A DNA stretch of 37,500 bases from Glandiceps talaboti. Taxonomy: Eukaryota; Hemichordata; Enteropneusta; Spengelidae. The position numbers were made by a program, and so were the translations under genes. The notes under the pieces were generated by a model. The model worked only from the letters and a program-made list of their open reading frames with translations, had not been told where the DNA came from and ran no database searches. This document shows, piece after piece, positions 11,034-23,468 of the stretch. The stretch covers positions 8,157,501 to 8,195,000 of the forward strand of contig NC_135553.1 of NCBI RefSeq assembly GCF_964340395.1, in the 5' to 3' direction. Position 1 is the first letter of the stretch. The number at the start of each line of letters is the position of its first letter.

Positions 11034-11787
11034 GAAGGCAAACCATAGGACAGACTTCTGATTGGATGATATCCGTTTCCAGAAAAAATATAGTCTGTGT
11101 AGAGTCGAATCCATAAAGCAAATTTTATCGAATATGCATCAGCATTACGAACAGTATGTACTTTAAAGGCATTTATTTTACGGAACCCAACTTTCTACAG
11201 TCAGTATTCCGACGCTCATCCCTTTTAATTTGATGAATTGTATGTTTTTTTCCCATATGTCTTCTTGGCTCACGGCTACATAAATATAGATAATAACATA
11301 GGTTATTACAATGTGATTAATGGCAATTAGTATACACACGGAAACATTAAACGAACACACGAACATACCTTTGACCTTTTAAAAATAGTATTCTCGACTG
11401 TTTATGCATGGCTGAGTACAGCATGGAACCTATTCTGAATACATCATAATAAATTTGTTACACGTTCTCATTGATGTAAACAGAATACTCCAACATGGAC
11501 TTTGAATAATATTTAACAAACTGTGCGACAGTAAGATTTCGCCTTGATTTATATCTGCTTAAATAGTGTGTTGTTTATAAAAGGTTTGTTTACGTACCTT
11601 GAAGGCAGACAGCAGAAACATGCAATCATAATGCTCCTATTAACAGTACTGACAGCTGATGTGATATCACAGCGCAGCATGCGCAGGTTGCCAATCGTGA
11701 CTTTGAGATTTGCCAAAATGTCATTAAATTTGCAGTAAGGTGTCGACAATATCTGAAATATTGATTTTATGGGAATGTGTCCCTTAA
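11034..11787. other. Gene-free stretch
   Basis: AT-rich sequence with small overlapping frames on both strands at 11544-11749, neither recognisable. No repeat or RNA gene seen. Confidence 0.55.
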
Positions 11788-11946
11788 CGTGGCCATATGG
11801 ATGATGATTGGGTTATTTAGTTTGGAATTTTAATCTATAAAACAATTTTATCAGGGTGTCCTACTTTAAAAATCAATGTGAAATCACATTGATCAAGTCT
11901 GTGTTTGCAACTCAATACATTGCAAAAAGCTAAAGAAATGTGTAAC
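11788..11946 (+). repeat. Dispersed repeat, copy 1
   Basis: Shares ordered blocks with 29191-29378: CATATGGATG, TTGGAA.TTTAAT..ATAAAACAA, GTGAA...ACAT.GA.CAAGT, TGTGTTTG, ATTGCAAAAA and AATGTGTAA. This copy also carries a perfect 10-bp inverted repeat, ATCAATGTGA-AA-TCACATTGAT, at 11872-11893. It is probably an old interspersed element. No protein is encoded. Confidence 0.65.
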
Positions 11947-12706
11947 ATGTGTGTTATTGTACGTACAATAAGAAAGAGAAAGTGTTCAAATATTTATTAA
12001 TCTTTTGCATTTTATTGAATCACAAACAAGGACTTGGCATAATAAATCAATGATTTCTTTCTACCTAAAACTCATATTCATCAACGCTAGTACATTCCCA
12101 GGGGTATATATGCATGTGTGTATTCAGCATTTTGGCGCCTTCTGAAAATGTTGAAGTGGGGGAGCAAATACGAATATAGCTTCCACTCCCTCGTTTATTT
12201 TTATAGTCAAAACCGTCAAAATACATGTATACTAGCAATCCATCAACTATATTTATTCGCTTATTCGAACAATACAATGTTCAACCAACTGTATCTCTTA
12301 ACCTGTCTCGAGCTGTGCTACAACTATAGCAATGCTTATAGTAATGCATGTGAAGCGTGTGGAGTGGAAGTCGTAATTCAAGTTAAGGTGTCGACCAAGA
12401 AATCGAATGTTATGACAGAACCCCAATCTTCACAATGGATGGTAGGCGTAGAGCATACGGGAGTTATTCTCACTCGTGATTCGGTTTATTCTGCCACCAT
12501 ATGTGTACACCAAACTTGATTCACAAGCTAAGATGTAAGCGAAATGACAAATGGCAACAGTTGGACATTGGTATTCAATGATTGAGTCATTATTCACTTG
12601 AATATAGGAGAAACAAAATTGATTAATTATGTGGCCATTGAATGCAAGGTATTGTCCAATCAGAAATTAGGACTCCTTAGGATGTGTTAAAGTGTTTCAA
12701 AAATTA
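11947..12706. other. Gene-free stretch with one 133-codon frame
   Basis: An ATG-initiated frame at 12118-12519 (+) is one of the two longest non-repetitive frames in the window. Its product has no domain, signal or transmembrane pattern I recognise, and a frame of this length is close to chance expectation in 37.5 kb of AT-rich DNA. I leave it uncalled. Confidence 0.5.
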
Positions 12707-12855
12707 TGTCGTGCGCACGAGAAACTATCTTGTGAGCACGACTTATAGTATGTCGTGCTCACAAGATAGTATGTCGTGCTCACAAGATAGTATGTCGTGC
12801 TCACAAGATAGTAAGTCGTGCGCACAAGATATTATGTTGTGCTCACAAGATTATT
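12707..12855. repeat. 21-bp minisatellite with one inverted unit
   Basis: Seven 21-base units of the type TGTCGTGCTCACAAGATAGTA lie in a row: 12707, then an inverted unit at 12725-12745, then direct units from 12751, 12772, 12793, 12814 and 12835. Three central direct units are identical. The inverted unit and its neighbour make a perfect 18-bp stem (12725-12742 with 12752-12769) around a 9-base loop. The period of 21 keeps a frame open (MSCSQDS repeats) but this is not a gene. Confidence 0.93.
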
Positions 12856-14826
12856 TTTTATTTTTTATTTTACAAAATGTCCCTTACTGGCTTTCATAGA
12901 ACTGTATAATTATCAGTGGAAACCTTTAAAATACCAGATACCTTCGATACATTAGCAAACATCTAGATCGATCATGTTTACATAAGGGAAGTAGTTGAAG
13001 TGTTGTTTACTTGATTGCAGTGAAAATATCTAACTAATTTACATAGTTATGTGATAGGTAAGCAACTAATTTGCATAGTTATTTGATACTTCAGAATATT
13101 CTATTTCAGGTACCGATAATTTTTATAGAAATCTTTTATAACTTAAACAACGTCAGAGTAAATTTGGCAGAAAAAAGGCAACCATAATAAACGAAATAAA
13201 TCAACACAAAAAATTACTCAGACTTATGAAAATATGTTGTATAGCATGTAATATGCGACTAGTATTTAGTTACAAGTTTACGAATCAGCTTCGTAATAAA
13301 ATAAACCATTTGGGTTATTTACTGAAGCAATGGCGATTAACATATGCAGTATATTATAATGAATAACTTTTAGCAATTCCTATGCAAATTGTCAATTTTC
13401 TTTAACCTGAGTTTTTAAAAACAAATGTTCAGGGTTTTTTTCCACTGGCTTGAATTTATTACTAGTTTTGCTTTTGGAAAAAACTCTTGACATGTACTTT
13501 TTGGAAGTTTTTGAGAAAAAAAAATATAATATGCTATTACAGAACAGATCTGATCAGTGGTACTAATCTACCATGAATTTATCAATACTCTTGATGATTT
13601 AACAAGAACGAGTCTGTCGGCACTTCAAAAGAATCTACACAACAGCAGTCATAATGCCGAGGTGAGTAGACTTGTTGTATTCAGATTGAAATATAAATGA
13701 TTTTCTTCTTACGTTATACCTCTGTATGTCATATGTCACTTGACCTCGAGGTAAGAATTTTCAGACGAAATTAAAGGATCGGGGTCATTATTCAGACTGC
13801 GTAACCTTGAGCAACGGAGAGAAACATCGTGAATATAGCATTCATAAGCAATGGTAAGGGCAATAGGTGACAAACCAATAGCTCATCATGCGAATGAATA
13901 TGGAAGAGTTGTTTCGGAGATAAGGGCGTATTACTAATACCACCCTCCTCGTGACAATCTTGAGGGAAAGGGGTTACGGACGAGAAAGCTCTGAGATGAA
14001 TAAAGTTGTTTCTATAACATGAAATATGCGCCATGCTGATGATTTTTGTATCTTCACATCCGATGAACTAAAAACTCAATCATTCAAATACGACAATATA
14101 AATTTGAAAGCAGAATTCGTTTTTCTGTCTACAGATTTGATATTGTTTTCAATATATAACGCATGTAACCTTACATGGGCAAAAAGCAGGTGTGATTGAA
14201 CACAATAATCGGATATCATACTTCCGTCCATTTTGAAAGTACGATGTTAAATAATAAAGCTTTATTTCCGTGATCGAAGGGTTTTAAGGTAAATAAATAA
14301 AAATGGAATGATTCTACTGTGAATTTGTAATCCGCTTAATGGTTGATTGTATGTACACCTTTGGAGCTTCGGGACATTGTATGTTATTATTATACGAAAT
14401 TGTTAACGTATTGATTTTAAATATAGCTAACGGTATTTAATGTTAAAAGTAGCGGCCTTTCGCAAAGAGAAATAAATAATATGTTTGTCGTTAGCTGTAA
14501 ACGTCCATCATGATTGTCTGAATCGTTGGATTTAACTGTAGGCAACTTGAAAACTTTAGGAAAGACAGGGATGGGAATTGCAAATCTAAAACATATAGTA
14601 TATGATGTAATATTATGGTTTCTCAGTGACTAAAACTTATAGCAAATTTAAGCATACTTTGCGAGACACCTATTTTTATGCAATCAAATATTCAAACTTT
14701 ACGTAGGTACAGTCGCTTTTACATGGTATTGTTATTTCGAAATGCACGGGATTTACATGTATTTGTATCTTGATAATTATAGTGGTGATTGTGTTGATGG
14801 TGATAGTGTTGCTGTGGTGATGGTAG
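12856..14826. other. Gene-free stretch with one weak exon-like segment
   Basis: AT-rich sequence. At 13558-13661 a frame reading FINTLDDLTRTSLSALQ ends at a consensus GAG-GTGAGT donor after a possible CAG acceptor. No partner exon or family match was found, so it stays uncalled. An 80-codon minus frame at 13792-14034 is also unrecognised. Confidence 0.5.

Positions 14827-14894
<68 letters not shown>
14827..14894. repeat. (GAT)n trinucleotide repeat
   Basis: About 68 bases of perfect GAT repeat, preceded by a degenerate GGTGAT zone from about 14782. Poly-Met, poly-His and poly-Ser frames through it are artefacts. Confidence 0.97.
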
Positions 14895-14896
<2 letters not shown>

Positions 14897-15778
14897 AATC
14901 GGTTATAATGAACATACAGCACTGTTTAATTCGTAGGTTAACATTGAGTTGTATCTTTGATTTATCAATATATTCGTTTAAAGTTCTTTAAAGTGTTTAT
15001 TTAGCTGTTAACGGTGTTGACTAGGCGGATGTGAGGTAACCGTCTTCTATGTATTTGCCCCCCCCCCCCACAATTAGTCCTCTAGGCCTGCCAGAAAAAA
15101 AACTACTCCTATTAGGCATCTGAGAAGCCAAAAGCTATTCCGTTTACCCTTACTATTAACAAGGGCGGCCATATATCAGATGACGTCACTTATGTGCAAT
15201 CATCCTTTTACCTCTATTCTGATATACAATGTCTTTAAGGTGTAATTTTAATATACTTCAATCATTGAAAATGAGTATGTTGTAACCTCTCTGTATCATA
15301 TCCCAACCTGTAATTCAAAACTACGTTATCCAACAGAACGAACTAAAAAAACAATTGATGTAAGCAATATTACATGTTAATTGAATATTTAATAGGAACA
15401 ACTCCGATACCTAATACTAATGGATTTCAGTTATTGTAGAGCTAATGACATAAATGGAAATGAATTGCTAAATCTGTTTGTAAAACTAATAGCCCCAATT
15501 TGAATTATATCAATGTAACCTGTAATACAAAACTACAACCCATTAGCTACAAAAAATGAACCCCATTTAAATACTCACATCCTGTTTTTAATGAGAATCT
15601 AGCTCTATTCGTCGTAAGACAAACCAAAATACATTGCCATCTACTATGAACCGGTTTCATAACCAATTGAATAAGCATGTGTACTGTATGTAATTGCCAA
15701 GCGTATCCCGAATTCTATCGACAATTTGAAGGGGAAAAATGGCAATAGGTAAAACTCCGAGTCTCGGTGTGAGGACTT
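14895..15778. other. Gene-free stretch
   Basis: Contains a C12 run at 15058-15069, a perfect TGACGTCA at 15181-15188 beside GGCGGCCATAT, and a segment at 15738-15762 that resembles the core of the TA-flanked element near 24.1 kb. No coding frame stands out. Confidence 0.55.
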
Positions 15779-15903
15779 TGGGTTCTTTGAATGGTGATCA
15801 ATTTATCTTCGAAAAATCATTCATTTTTGTTTGTTTTTTCTATTTGAAAATATAACGTGAAACAACATAGACCAAGTCAACGTTTGTAATAACCCATTGA
15901 TAG
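15779..15903 (+). repeat. Dispersed repeat, copy 2 (diverged)
   Basis: The best-kept part is GTGAAACAACATAGACCAAG (15857 onward), then CGTTTGTAAT, which matches the 3' half of the repeat at 29191-29378. The 5' half matches only loosely (GGGTT.TTT, ATTTAT). Confidence 0.45.
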
Positions 15904-16846
15904 CTTAGAGTCAAAAATACAATTGACCGTGTACAAAATCATTTATAGGACGTTTATACATTTATTGTATTGGGTTTATACAAATAATCAAACTATTTAA
16001 ATCATGATGTTTGAATATATGACGTGGCGATTTCTTGTGTTGTCTAATTTCTGAAATATATTTCTATGATATTAACAATCAGCTACACACTTATGTTTTA
16101 ATTTTTCACATATCTCGAAAAAAATTACAGTTGCTACAGACAGTAAAATATATTTACTTTGGAATGGTAAATTGGACACGAATTCGACGTTTTTAGATCC
16201 AACTACTACAGATCTTGATCTCGCGATGATTTACTAATTCAGCGTTGAATTCTTTCTCACAACCGACGGAAAAATATGTCTGTAAATTGATGGTAGTTGG
16301 TATGATGAAGTAGTCTTAGTTACAGAGGAATCTGCAGCTGAATCGCATATTGCAAAGTATTTAAAGTTGTTACAAAATATTAGAAGTTACTTGATGTTTA
16401 GAGAATTAAGTTATAATCCCTTGGTACATAGGAAGTGTACTTAACCGTTAATGCCATCTTGGGGTGACGTCAATGGGATAGATCTTGACAAACATACGAA
16501 ATGATGGATCATATTAACTCTAGGGCAGATTTACATAATTTGATATACGGTTCCAATCATAATAATAAGCATGTGACAACGACTATCCAATGAGGAGCAT
16601 GTCAATTATCTAGGGAGGTGTTAGAGACACTTTGTAGTTTTAAATACTTCGTGTAAAATGTTAGATTTGGATTTGGAATTTATTTGGAATAATAAATCAA
16701 GTCTCCTTCCAGTGAAAAGCTGTTATGTTAGAGTCTTTGTTGTATGCTTTGAGATTTGTCGTCCCTCACTGTGTAACTGACTGTTCGGTAACGCTTGAGA
16801 GTTTAAGATCCGGAGTAGAATGACAAGTACCTACTCCTCAACTTCA
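15904..16846. other. Gene-free stretch
   Basis: AT-rich sequence holding one perfect TGACGTCA at 16465-16472 next to GCCATCTTGG. It lies downstream of the retroelement relic in that element's orientation and may include its 3' end, but I cannot mark a border. Confidence 0.5.
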
Positions 16847-17095
16847 TTACAGTTGGTATCCTTGGTCACTGTCGATGATAGGTCTTCTCTGTTTGATGTA
16901 GATGACTTCCTTTACTTTACGTTTTAACCCGTCCTGTTCTTTGTCTAGAACCCTGGTGTTATCCTAGCATACATTGGCATTGTGACCAGTCTTGTTGCAT
17001 AGGTCCCAAACGCCAATGACTTTTTTCTTATCCGCCTTTGTAGGTTCTTTGTATCGGACCCTGATAGGGCGATTGAACTTACCGATACATGTATG
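16847..17095 (-). pseudogene. Penelope-like retroelement relic, GIY-YIG endonuclease C-terminal part
   Basis: Read on the minus strand, the frame gives CIGKFNRPIRVRYKEP, then GVWDLCNKTGHNANVC, a TAG stop (16964-16966), and in the same frame TRVLDKEQD, KVKEVIYIKQRRP and DQGYQL to a TAA at 16847-16849. These match the usual order at the C-terminus of Penelope-like element proteins: (Y)IG.T.R....R..EH, W.HC..TGH..., TxVLDxExD, KEAIYI, RP.LNRD.G. CIG replaces the YIG of the GIY-YIG nuclease motif, the GIY half cannot be recognised upstream, and the frame has an internal stop, so the copy is dead. No reverse transcriptase domain is visible nearby. Family assignment is from remembered motif order, not a search. 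Confidence 0.7.
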
Positions 17096-19734
17096 GCTAC
17101 TGTCCGAATCACTGATGTAAATTTTGAGACAGAGAATAATGCAGTGTTGAAATAGTATGCAACTTACAAATACAACATAACATTTCTTTTGTTGTATGTA
17201 ACTCTGATCAAGAAGATTCAAGCTCATTTTCAGTGATCACAAGAAGAATTCACAGGCTACCGTACTTTTTCTTTAAATAGAGGACTATAATTATGATCCA
17301 AGCACCAATATGGCCGCCAAATATTGTTAACGCTAAAATAAAAGACTGTCGATTTCGAGCAGATAAAAGCTTCCACATGATAAAGTTTGGTGAGATGGTC
17401 CCTCGCAGCCCATGCTATTCTGCCATTCAACATGTTTGATTATATTTTAATACGTTTTATAGAACACTCATACCACGACATTGTTGGCCTTGGTTACCTT
17501 ACCGGGCAATATGCAACCATAGCTACTAAGCTATTTTGTCAGTGTTTGAGACGATACCTGTAGAGAACCTTAACAAGGAATATCCTGACTCGAAATTCTA
17601 AATCGATTTTTTTTCCAAGTCAATATGATGTCAATGACCCTACAGGTTCAATCCAATCCAGATACACGATGGAGATCCTTGAGATGTTGTTGAACGTTTT
17701 TTCCCCTCACGAACTGTCCTTATTCTACACATCGTGTTGCATATGGACTTGACATGGTGATGGAGTTAAATGGTTTCACAATTAATACATCAACATTAAA
17801 CACTACTGGACACCTTTGAGTAATACCAACAGCAATTTCAATATCTGTCATTAGTGCGATAATTTCCCAGCTGATATTAAACTTTCATTTCTCAGTATTA
17901 TCGGTGTTTATTACATTGAGCTATAATTATGAAGTGACAAAACATGATTCATAAATGATTTTTTTTTAATTTGCTCTGGTTATCCCACGAAGGATAATAG
18001 TTAATTTACTAGCACGTGTTTGCCTTCATTCAAAAGAACTCACATTTATGATAAACATAGCACGTATAGTTCTAAATATGTACGGATAACAACGAAATAT
18101 AGTAATAATCTCCCTAAAACGCATGAAAGTGCATTTTTTTGGCATCATCAATGACAAATTATGTCCGGCTTTATACATTGTGTTGTGTAATTTCTAGTAC
18201 CATTTTCGTCAATTACAATTTGAAAAACTTCGAATTCACAAAAAAAACCCACTGAAACCGGATATTCCTCGTTGTGGGCTCTACTATGGTAGTTTTTTCG
18301 TATGCATCCCATGTTATCCCCATGTGTGTAATTGTCAACATCGATATGCATGTTTGAAAACACCTTGAATTAAACTGACAGAGAATACTGGGCAAAGGAT
18401 TTTCTGTCGTGCTCTTTCAATTCATTTAAAATCAAATTAACGGTTCCCTTGAGCTAGATGAGACAGCTGACTCGAATTCAATATATGTACAATTAAATGT
18501 AATTGGCTGCCTTTATATATATCATTTACAACAACGTAAATTATCTAAGGGGGGGGGGGTTGTGATAAGGGCCATTACACGCGTCTGAACAAATACATTT
18601 ACCGAACTTAACTACGACTTAAATACTCTTGTTTAGCTAGTGTTGAAAGTTGTTTGTGATAACAGTGTGTGGCGTTGATTGATATTCGTTTCCTACTAAA
18701 TCGTTAAACATAGATCTGTGTGAATGTGTTTTGTGAAGGTTGTTATCACTTGATGGTTCGTTAAAGTCATGGGTTCCAATCATAAATCGCTGAAAGGAAT
18801 AAAATGAATTGAACAATTATAGTTGTAAATCAGAGCGTACTTGTGGCAGTGTAGACCTTATATCAAGGAAATGTTTGGACACATGCAAACGTAGAATTAT
18901 GACAACCCTTGTGTAGGTACTAAATTGTGATATTACCCCCGCTGGTATGCAACGCATATCGCACATAGCGTTTGTCATACGAAATAAGATGTTAATTGAC
19001 ATATTATTTTCGGGTCTAGTACTGTACATTCTATGTTGAATTCAGAGCCGAACACAATATTATCTCCGTAGCAGGCAGTATTCTGGACTTGGCAAGCGTT
19101 CTATCTACACAGTATGCATACATAGCAATTCAAATTTAACATTTCTGGAGACACCCCATTACCTGCAAGCACGACAAATCAGCATAGAATTAATTATCGT
19201 ACACACGTTGACTTTGAAGGATATTTAATGCAATGGTCACATTTTCCTGTACAGTCAAATGGGCAACAAGCGGTTAAAAACCTGACACAGTCAACATATT
19301 TAATATAGGCAAAATGTGCCTTAATAGCGTTTATTAACTAGGTATCACATGACGTAGTAAACATATCATTTTTCGACCAATCATGTCTACGTATGGCGTC
19401 CATGAAATATATTGAGTAAACAGGCTGTATAGATGGAACGTTATCTACCCACCTAAGATGGAAACTAAAGACGACGTCCTCTAGATAATTCAAAGAAAAA
19501 AAAACATTCTATATTCACCCCAGTTAAATACACGTTAGTTACAGTCATTGTCACTCGAATGAATGTTTTGCAACTTATTGGGATATATATATTTTGAGAC
19601 TCTGGGCTCTATTTCGAAACGATTAAAGTATATAAAATGTAACATATAGAATACATGGACCTCAGAAAGAGCCTTTTTCTCTATATATAGATGCATTTAT
19701 AATCGAGATATCTTACGAAAACTTAGAAATAATG

Positions 19735-19739
<5 letters not shown>
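17096..19739. other. Gene-free stretch
   Basis: The 5' flank of the retroelement relic, then AT-rich sequence with no recognisable coding. A G11 run sits at about 18549-18559. Small minus-strand frames at 18148-18395 and 18817-19029 are unrecognised. Confidence 0.55.
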
Positions 19740-19765
<26 letters not shown>

Positions 19766-19841
19766 GCGCGCGCGCGCACGCACGCACGCACACATATATC
19801 GACACATATATATCATATAGAATATCTGGTACTATACATTA

Positions 19842-19901
<60 letters not shown>

Positions 19902-19902
19902 T

Positions 19903-19945
<43 letters not shown>
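19740..19945. repeat. Composite (CA)n/(CG)n - (TA)n - (TG)n block
   Basis: In order: CA repeats (19740-19765), pure CG and CGCA repeats to about 19794, an AT-rich gap, (TA)n at 19844-19898, and (TG)n at 19913-19945. The CA and TG tracts are complementary and flank a self-complementary TA tract, so the block could fold back on itself. The CA/CG part is an uninterrupted purine-pyrimidine alternation. Confidence 0.95.
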
Positions 19946-19947
<2 letters not shown>

Positions 19948-20748
19948 ATAATATATCACACAATTATAGAAAGAAAATTACAGTTTGTACTATAAAGTAG
20001 ACAAAGGTTGGTTATTAGGTAATGGGCGTCAGAAAAATAGCATAATTCTAGTAGAGTCTGACCCCGCAGACACTGGAATGTTACAAATTAGAATTAAAGC
20101 AAAGTAGCTAGAGAGCAATGTAAAGTAAATATTAGATACATAGTCAAAAAAGATGAATGTACACTTAATGGATATATTCTTTAATGAGGGTATTTTGTGA
20201 ATACTACAGACTAATGTGAAACAGAATGCGAACAAAGTATGATATTTCATAATTGTAGAAAACGTGTGATGTGGTTTAACCTGTGAGAAATTTCATCATT
20301 TTACATATTTGATCATAAGCGTGTTCAGCCGCTTCAAAGAGGTCTAGCACTGACCTTAATTTCCTAATGCGCCGTACTTAGGATAATGTGGTGAGCACTA
20401 AGCATAACGTTGTAATGTAATATATGTTGTTGTTAGCAAAGTAATTTCATCAATATACGGTTTCTGCATACAAATATTGTATTAACAGGAACAGGGTCTA
20501 TGTTTCGGAACAACGAGCATCACCACATTTTACAACTGTGACATATCTTAACAAGTTAATTGATGAAATTCTGTAATATCTGAGATAGAGCTACACATTG
20601 ATGCCAGCTATTGCGGATCGTCAATTTCATATGTTGAATAACGTGTAGGAATCCCATGTGTGCACATGATATAGTGGTAACTGTGAATCAAAATTATCGA
20701 TAGCACTAATGAAACACTAGTAAGTGTCGTCTAAATTCAGGAACTCCT
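19946..20748. other. Gene-free stretch
   Basis: AT-rich sequence. A 73-codon minus frame at 20029-20250 is hydrophobic but unrecognised. No other feature seen. Confidence 0.55.
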
Positions 20749-20792
20749 ACATACATACATACATACATACATACATACATACATACATACAT
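20749..20792. repeat. (ACAT)n microsatellite
   Basis: Eleven perfect ACAT-type units, the same motif class as the TATG arrays at 3.4, 25.7, 28.0 and 35.0 kb, on the opposite strand. Confidence 0.96.
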
Positions 20793-23186
20793 TTTCATTC
20801 TACATTTTCATAAACCTTTACTGTCTAGCATAGAACCATATAGCAGACGCTTGGCAAATAATCGATAAAGCAACCTCCTATTTGATCCTCGAACTAAATA
20901 GATTTTCTCAATGTTATTTTCCGTTTACTGAGCCAAAGAATCACGTTTAGTACGTCACTTTCAGTAAAGTCATTCTAACAAAAAAGCACCACAGTTCTGT
21001 AAGCACACAATTTGAACTACTCCCAATGTGATATTTAAAAACCGTTCTAAATAATGTCTGCGGTCTCTTAAGAATAGCAATTGATGAGATTATCTGTGGA
21101 ATCATATTATGTCTGCATTTTGGATTTGTTATTAGTGTTCGCTATTGAAAGGATATCCTGTGACATTTCTTCAGAGGGCAGAAAGCAATCACACAGCTGA
21201 TGACTATGCTTTACACAATTCTAGCCAAATCAAACTACACTTTTAAATTAATGTTCTTAAATCGTTGGTTTACTAAACAAAATTACGACGTCATGTAGTT
21301 CTCCATGACGGGGTTACAGCCACTTCCATCAAACATCACCCAAACTATAGGTATCGCACACGTATCGTTAATAACATTTTATACTACAATGAAACCCTCC
21401 AAATGCACATATTGACTCCTCATAAATTGAATTAAATTTCAACTTGAAAAAGGTACATGCATTGTAACACATTGCTACCAATGAATTATTAATGTTTGGT
21501 ATAAAACATTTCGTGACTCCAGCTAGTTGAAACAATGTCTTACAAGTTCTTCCTTTATTTGTTCGTGTAACAAGTTGGCGTGTCTGCAGTATTGTAACTC
21601 TATAGTGACAAATAGTAAACATGTATGCGACATGTTTCATCACAGTTTCGGCGATGTTTGACGAAAATTGCTGAATATACATACGTGCATCCTTTGGTAT
21701 CATGCTAAGAAGGTTCAATGGGGACGTATACGTAGGCATAAAAAAAATTGTTTTCTCCCGGTTAACCGACCCCACCTAGTTTATTTTCACTGCCGACCTT
21801 AAACATGTTTATATATTATAATAAAATCGCATAACTTGTGACGTCTCACGAGAAATAGTGCATGCGGAAACTGACATCAACTTAAAAGACAATATAAAAC
21901 TGTTCTTCCAATGAGTAATGGCTGTACATCTGATGAGAAGAAACCAATAAAACAGAGACCTTATGGAAAACAATGGAAAACATAACTACCTTAACTAGGC
22001 ACTCACATTTGAAAATATTATATAAAAATAAGATAAAAATGTATCTACCCCACCTATTCTAAAATTGAGCGTAATCGGAACCACACATTCTTTTTCATTG
22101 GGCCTTATCTAAAGTAATATTGTGGTATAGCCTTCAGTATCAGTAAACAATTACAACTGAAAGGCTACTTTGATGTACTAATCATGATATGATATTGTTT
22201 TCGAGCGTAGGTAGATAGTTATCAACTGCGAAGAAACTAGAAACAGGAAGTAATTCAGATGGGTCTATGCTAAAGCGCTACATTTACTGCCACAACATTA
22301 GCTTTTCATAGTGGATGTTCTCCGCTTGCGAGTGCAGTATATAATTGAGTTACTTCTTAGAGTTAGAAAGGCTAATTAAATTTGGAAGTTTGGAGTTGTA
22401 TGTCTAATCTCGTTTTACTTCCCATCTCTTTATCTCGTCCCAGTGGATACATCAAATGAACATTGTTGTCTGGCGGGCTACTTTGGCTAGCTTATTGATA
22501 CGGCGATAAGAAAACCAGATTTAATTCCCAAAGTAATGGTTGGCTGGTACAAGTTACAGGTATTCTTTGAAAGCGAGCATCCTTTCTTCTCTGTATTGCG
22601 TGGCTGCATGTATTGTCGTATATCAGATGTTAAACTGTAACTGCATTTTGCTTTTAGGAGCTGGATGAGAGCTTAGATGTGCTTGAATAATAAATGCAGT
22701 TCGCCTTAATCTGCGTGAATACAGATTCTTTAGGCAGAAACAAAAGTGACTAAATTTTTCATGGGAAACGCATCAAGCTTGGTCTGCAATGAGAACCTCC
22801 AGCAATACAGGTCGGAATCTTTGATGTGCTGTTAGACTCTAATCATCCACCATATCCGACTAATTGTATAATGTAAGTATCTTACCGTCCCCCACCCCAT
22901 CCCGCCCCTAAGAAAAATCTAAATGTAAAGCGAAAGTACGAAATTTATTGTATTTATCGAGGTTTGCTTAAGGTTAATGATTTAATATTGCGAACTCGTC
23001 CAACACATTATACTTAATGGAATGAAAACCAACTGTTAAAATTACACATTTGTGACTTTTTATATGTGAAATATTATATAACTATGAGTAGTAGTAGTAT
23101 TATAGCATTACCAGGGAAAGAAACAATTCAGAGATAGTAAGCGTATATTAGAATGAGATATTAATTGCTAAAACATATAAAGTGAT
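20793..23186. other. Gene-free stretch with one 135-codon minus frame
   Basis: The minus-strand frame 21368-21775 is the longest non-repetitive ATG frame in the window. Its product has mixed composition and eight cysteines but no domain I recognise. Its length is only marginally above chance for AT-rich DNA of this size, so I do not call a gene. Nothing else noted. Confidence 0.5.
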
Positions 23187-23241
23187 TTAGTTAGTTAGTT
23201 AGTTAGTTAGTTAGTCAGTCAGTTTGTTAGTTAGTTTAGTG

Positions 23242-23338
<97 letters not shown>

Positions 23339-23421
23339 ATAGTTAGTTAGTTAGTTAGTTAGTGAGTTAGGTAGTTGGTTGGTTGTTTGGTTGGTTGTTT
23401 GGTTGGTTGGTTGGTTGGTTG

Positions 23422-23468
<47 letters not shown>

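Noticed and set aside
12118-12519. 133-codon + strand open frame
   Set aside because: Mixed composition with no family match. The surrounding DNA is repeat-rich and no promoter or splice evidence was seen.
12707-12855. CRISPR-like array (short palindromic repeats)
   Set aside because: Units abut with no unique spacers, and the DNA is eukaryotic.
12684-12899. 71-codon frame with a seven-residue repeat (MSCSQDS)
   Set aside because: It is the translation of the 21-bp minisatellite, whose period keeps the frame open.
21368-21775. 135-codon minus-strand open frame, the longest non-repetitive one
   Set aside because: No recognisable domain, signal or splice context. Its length is near what chance gives in this much AT-rich sequence.
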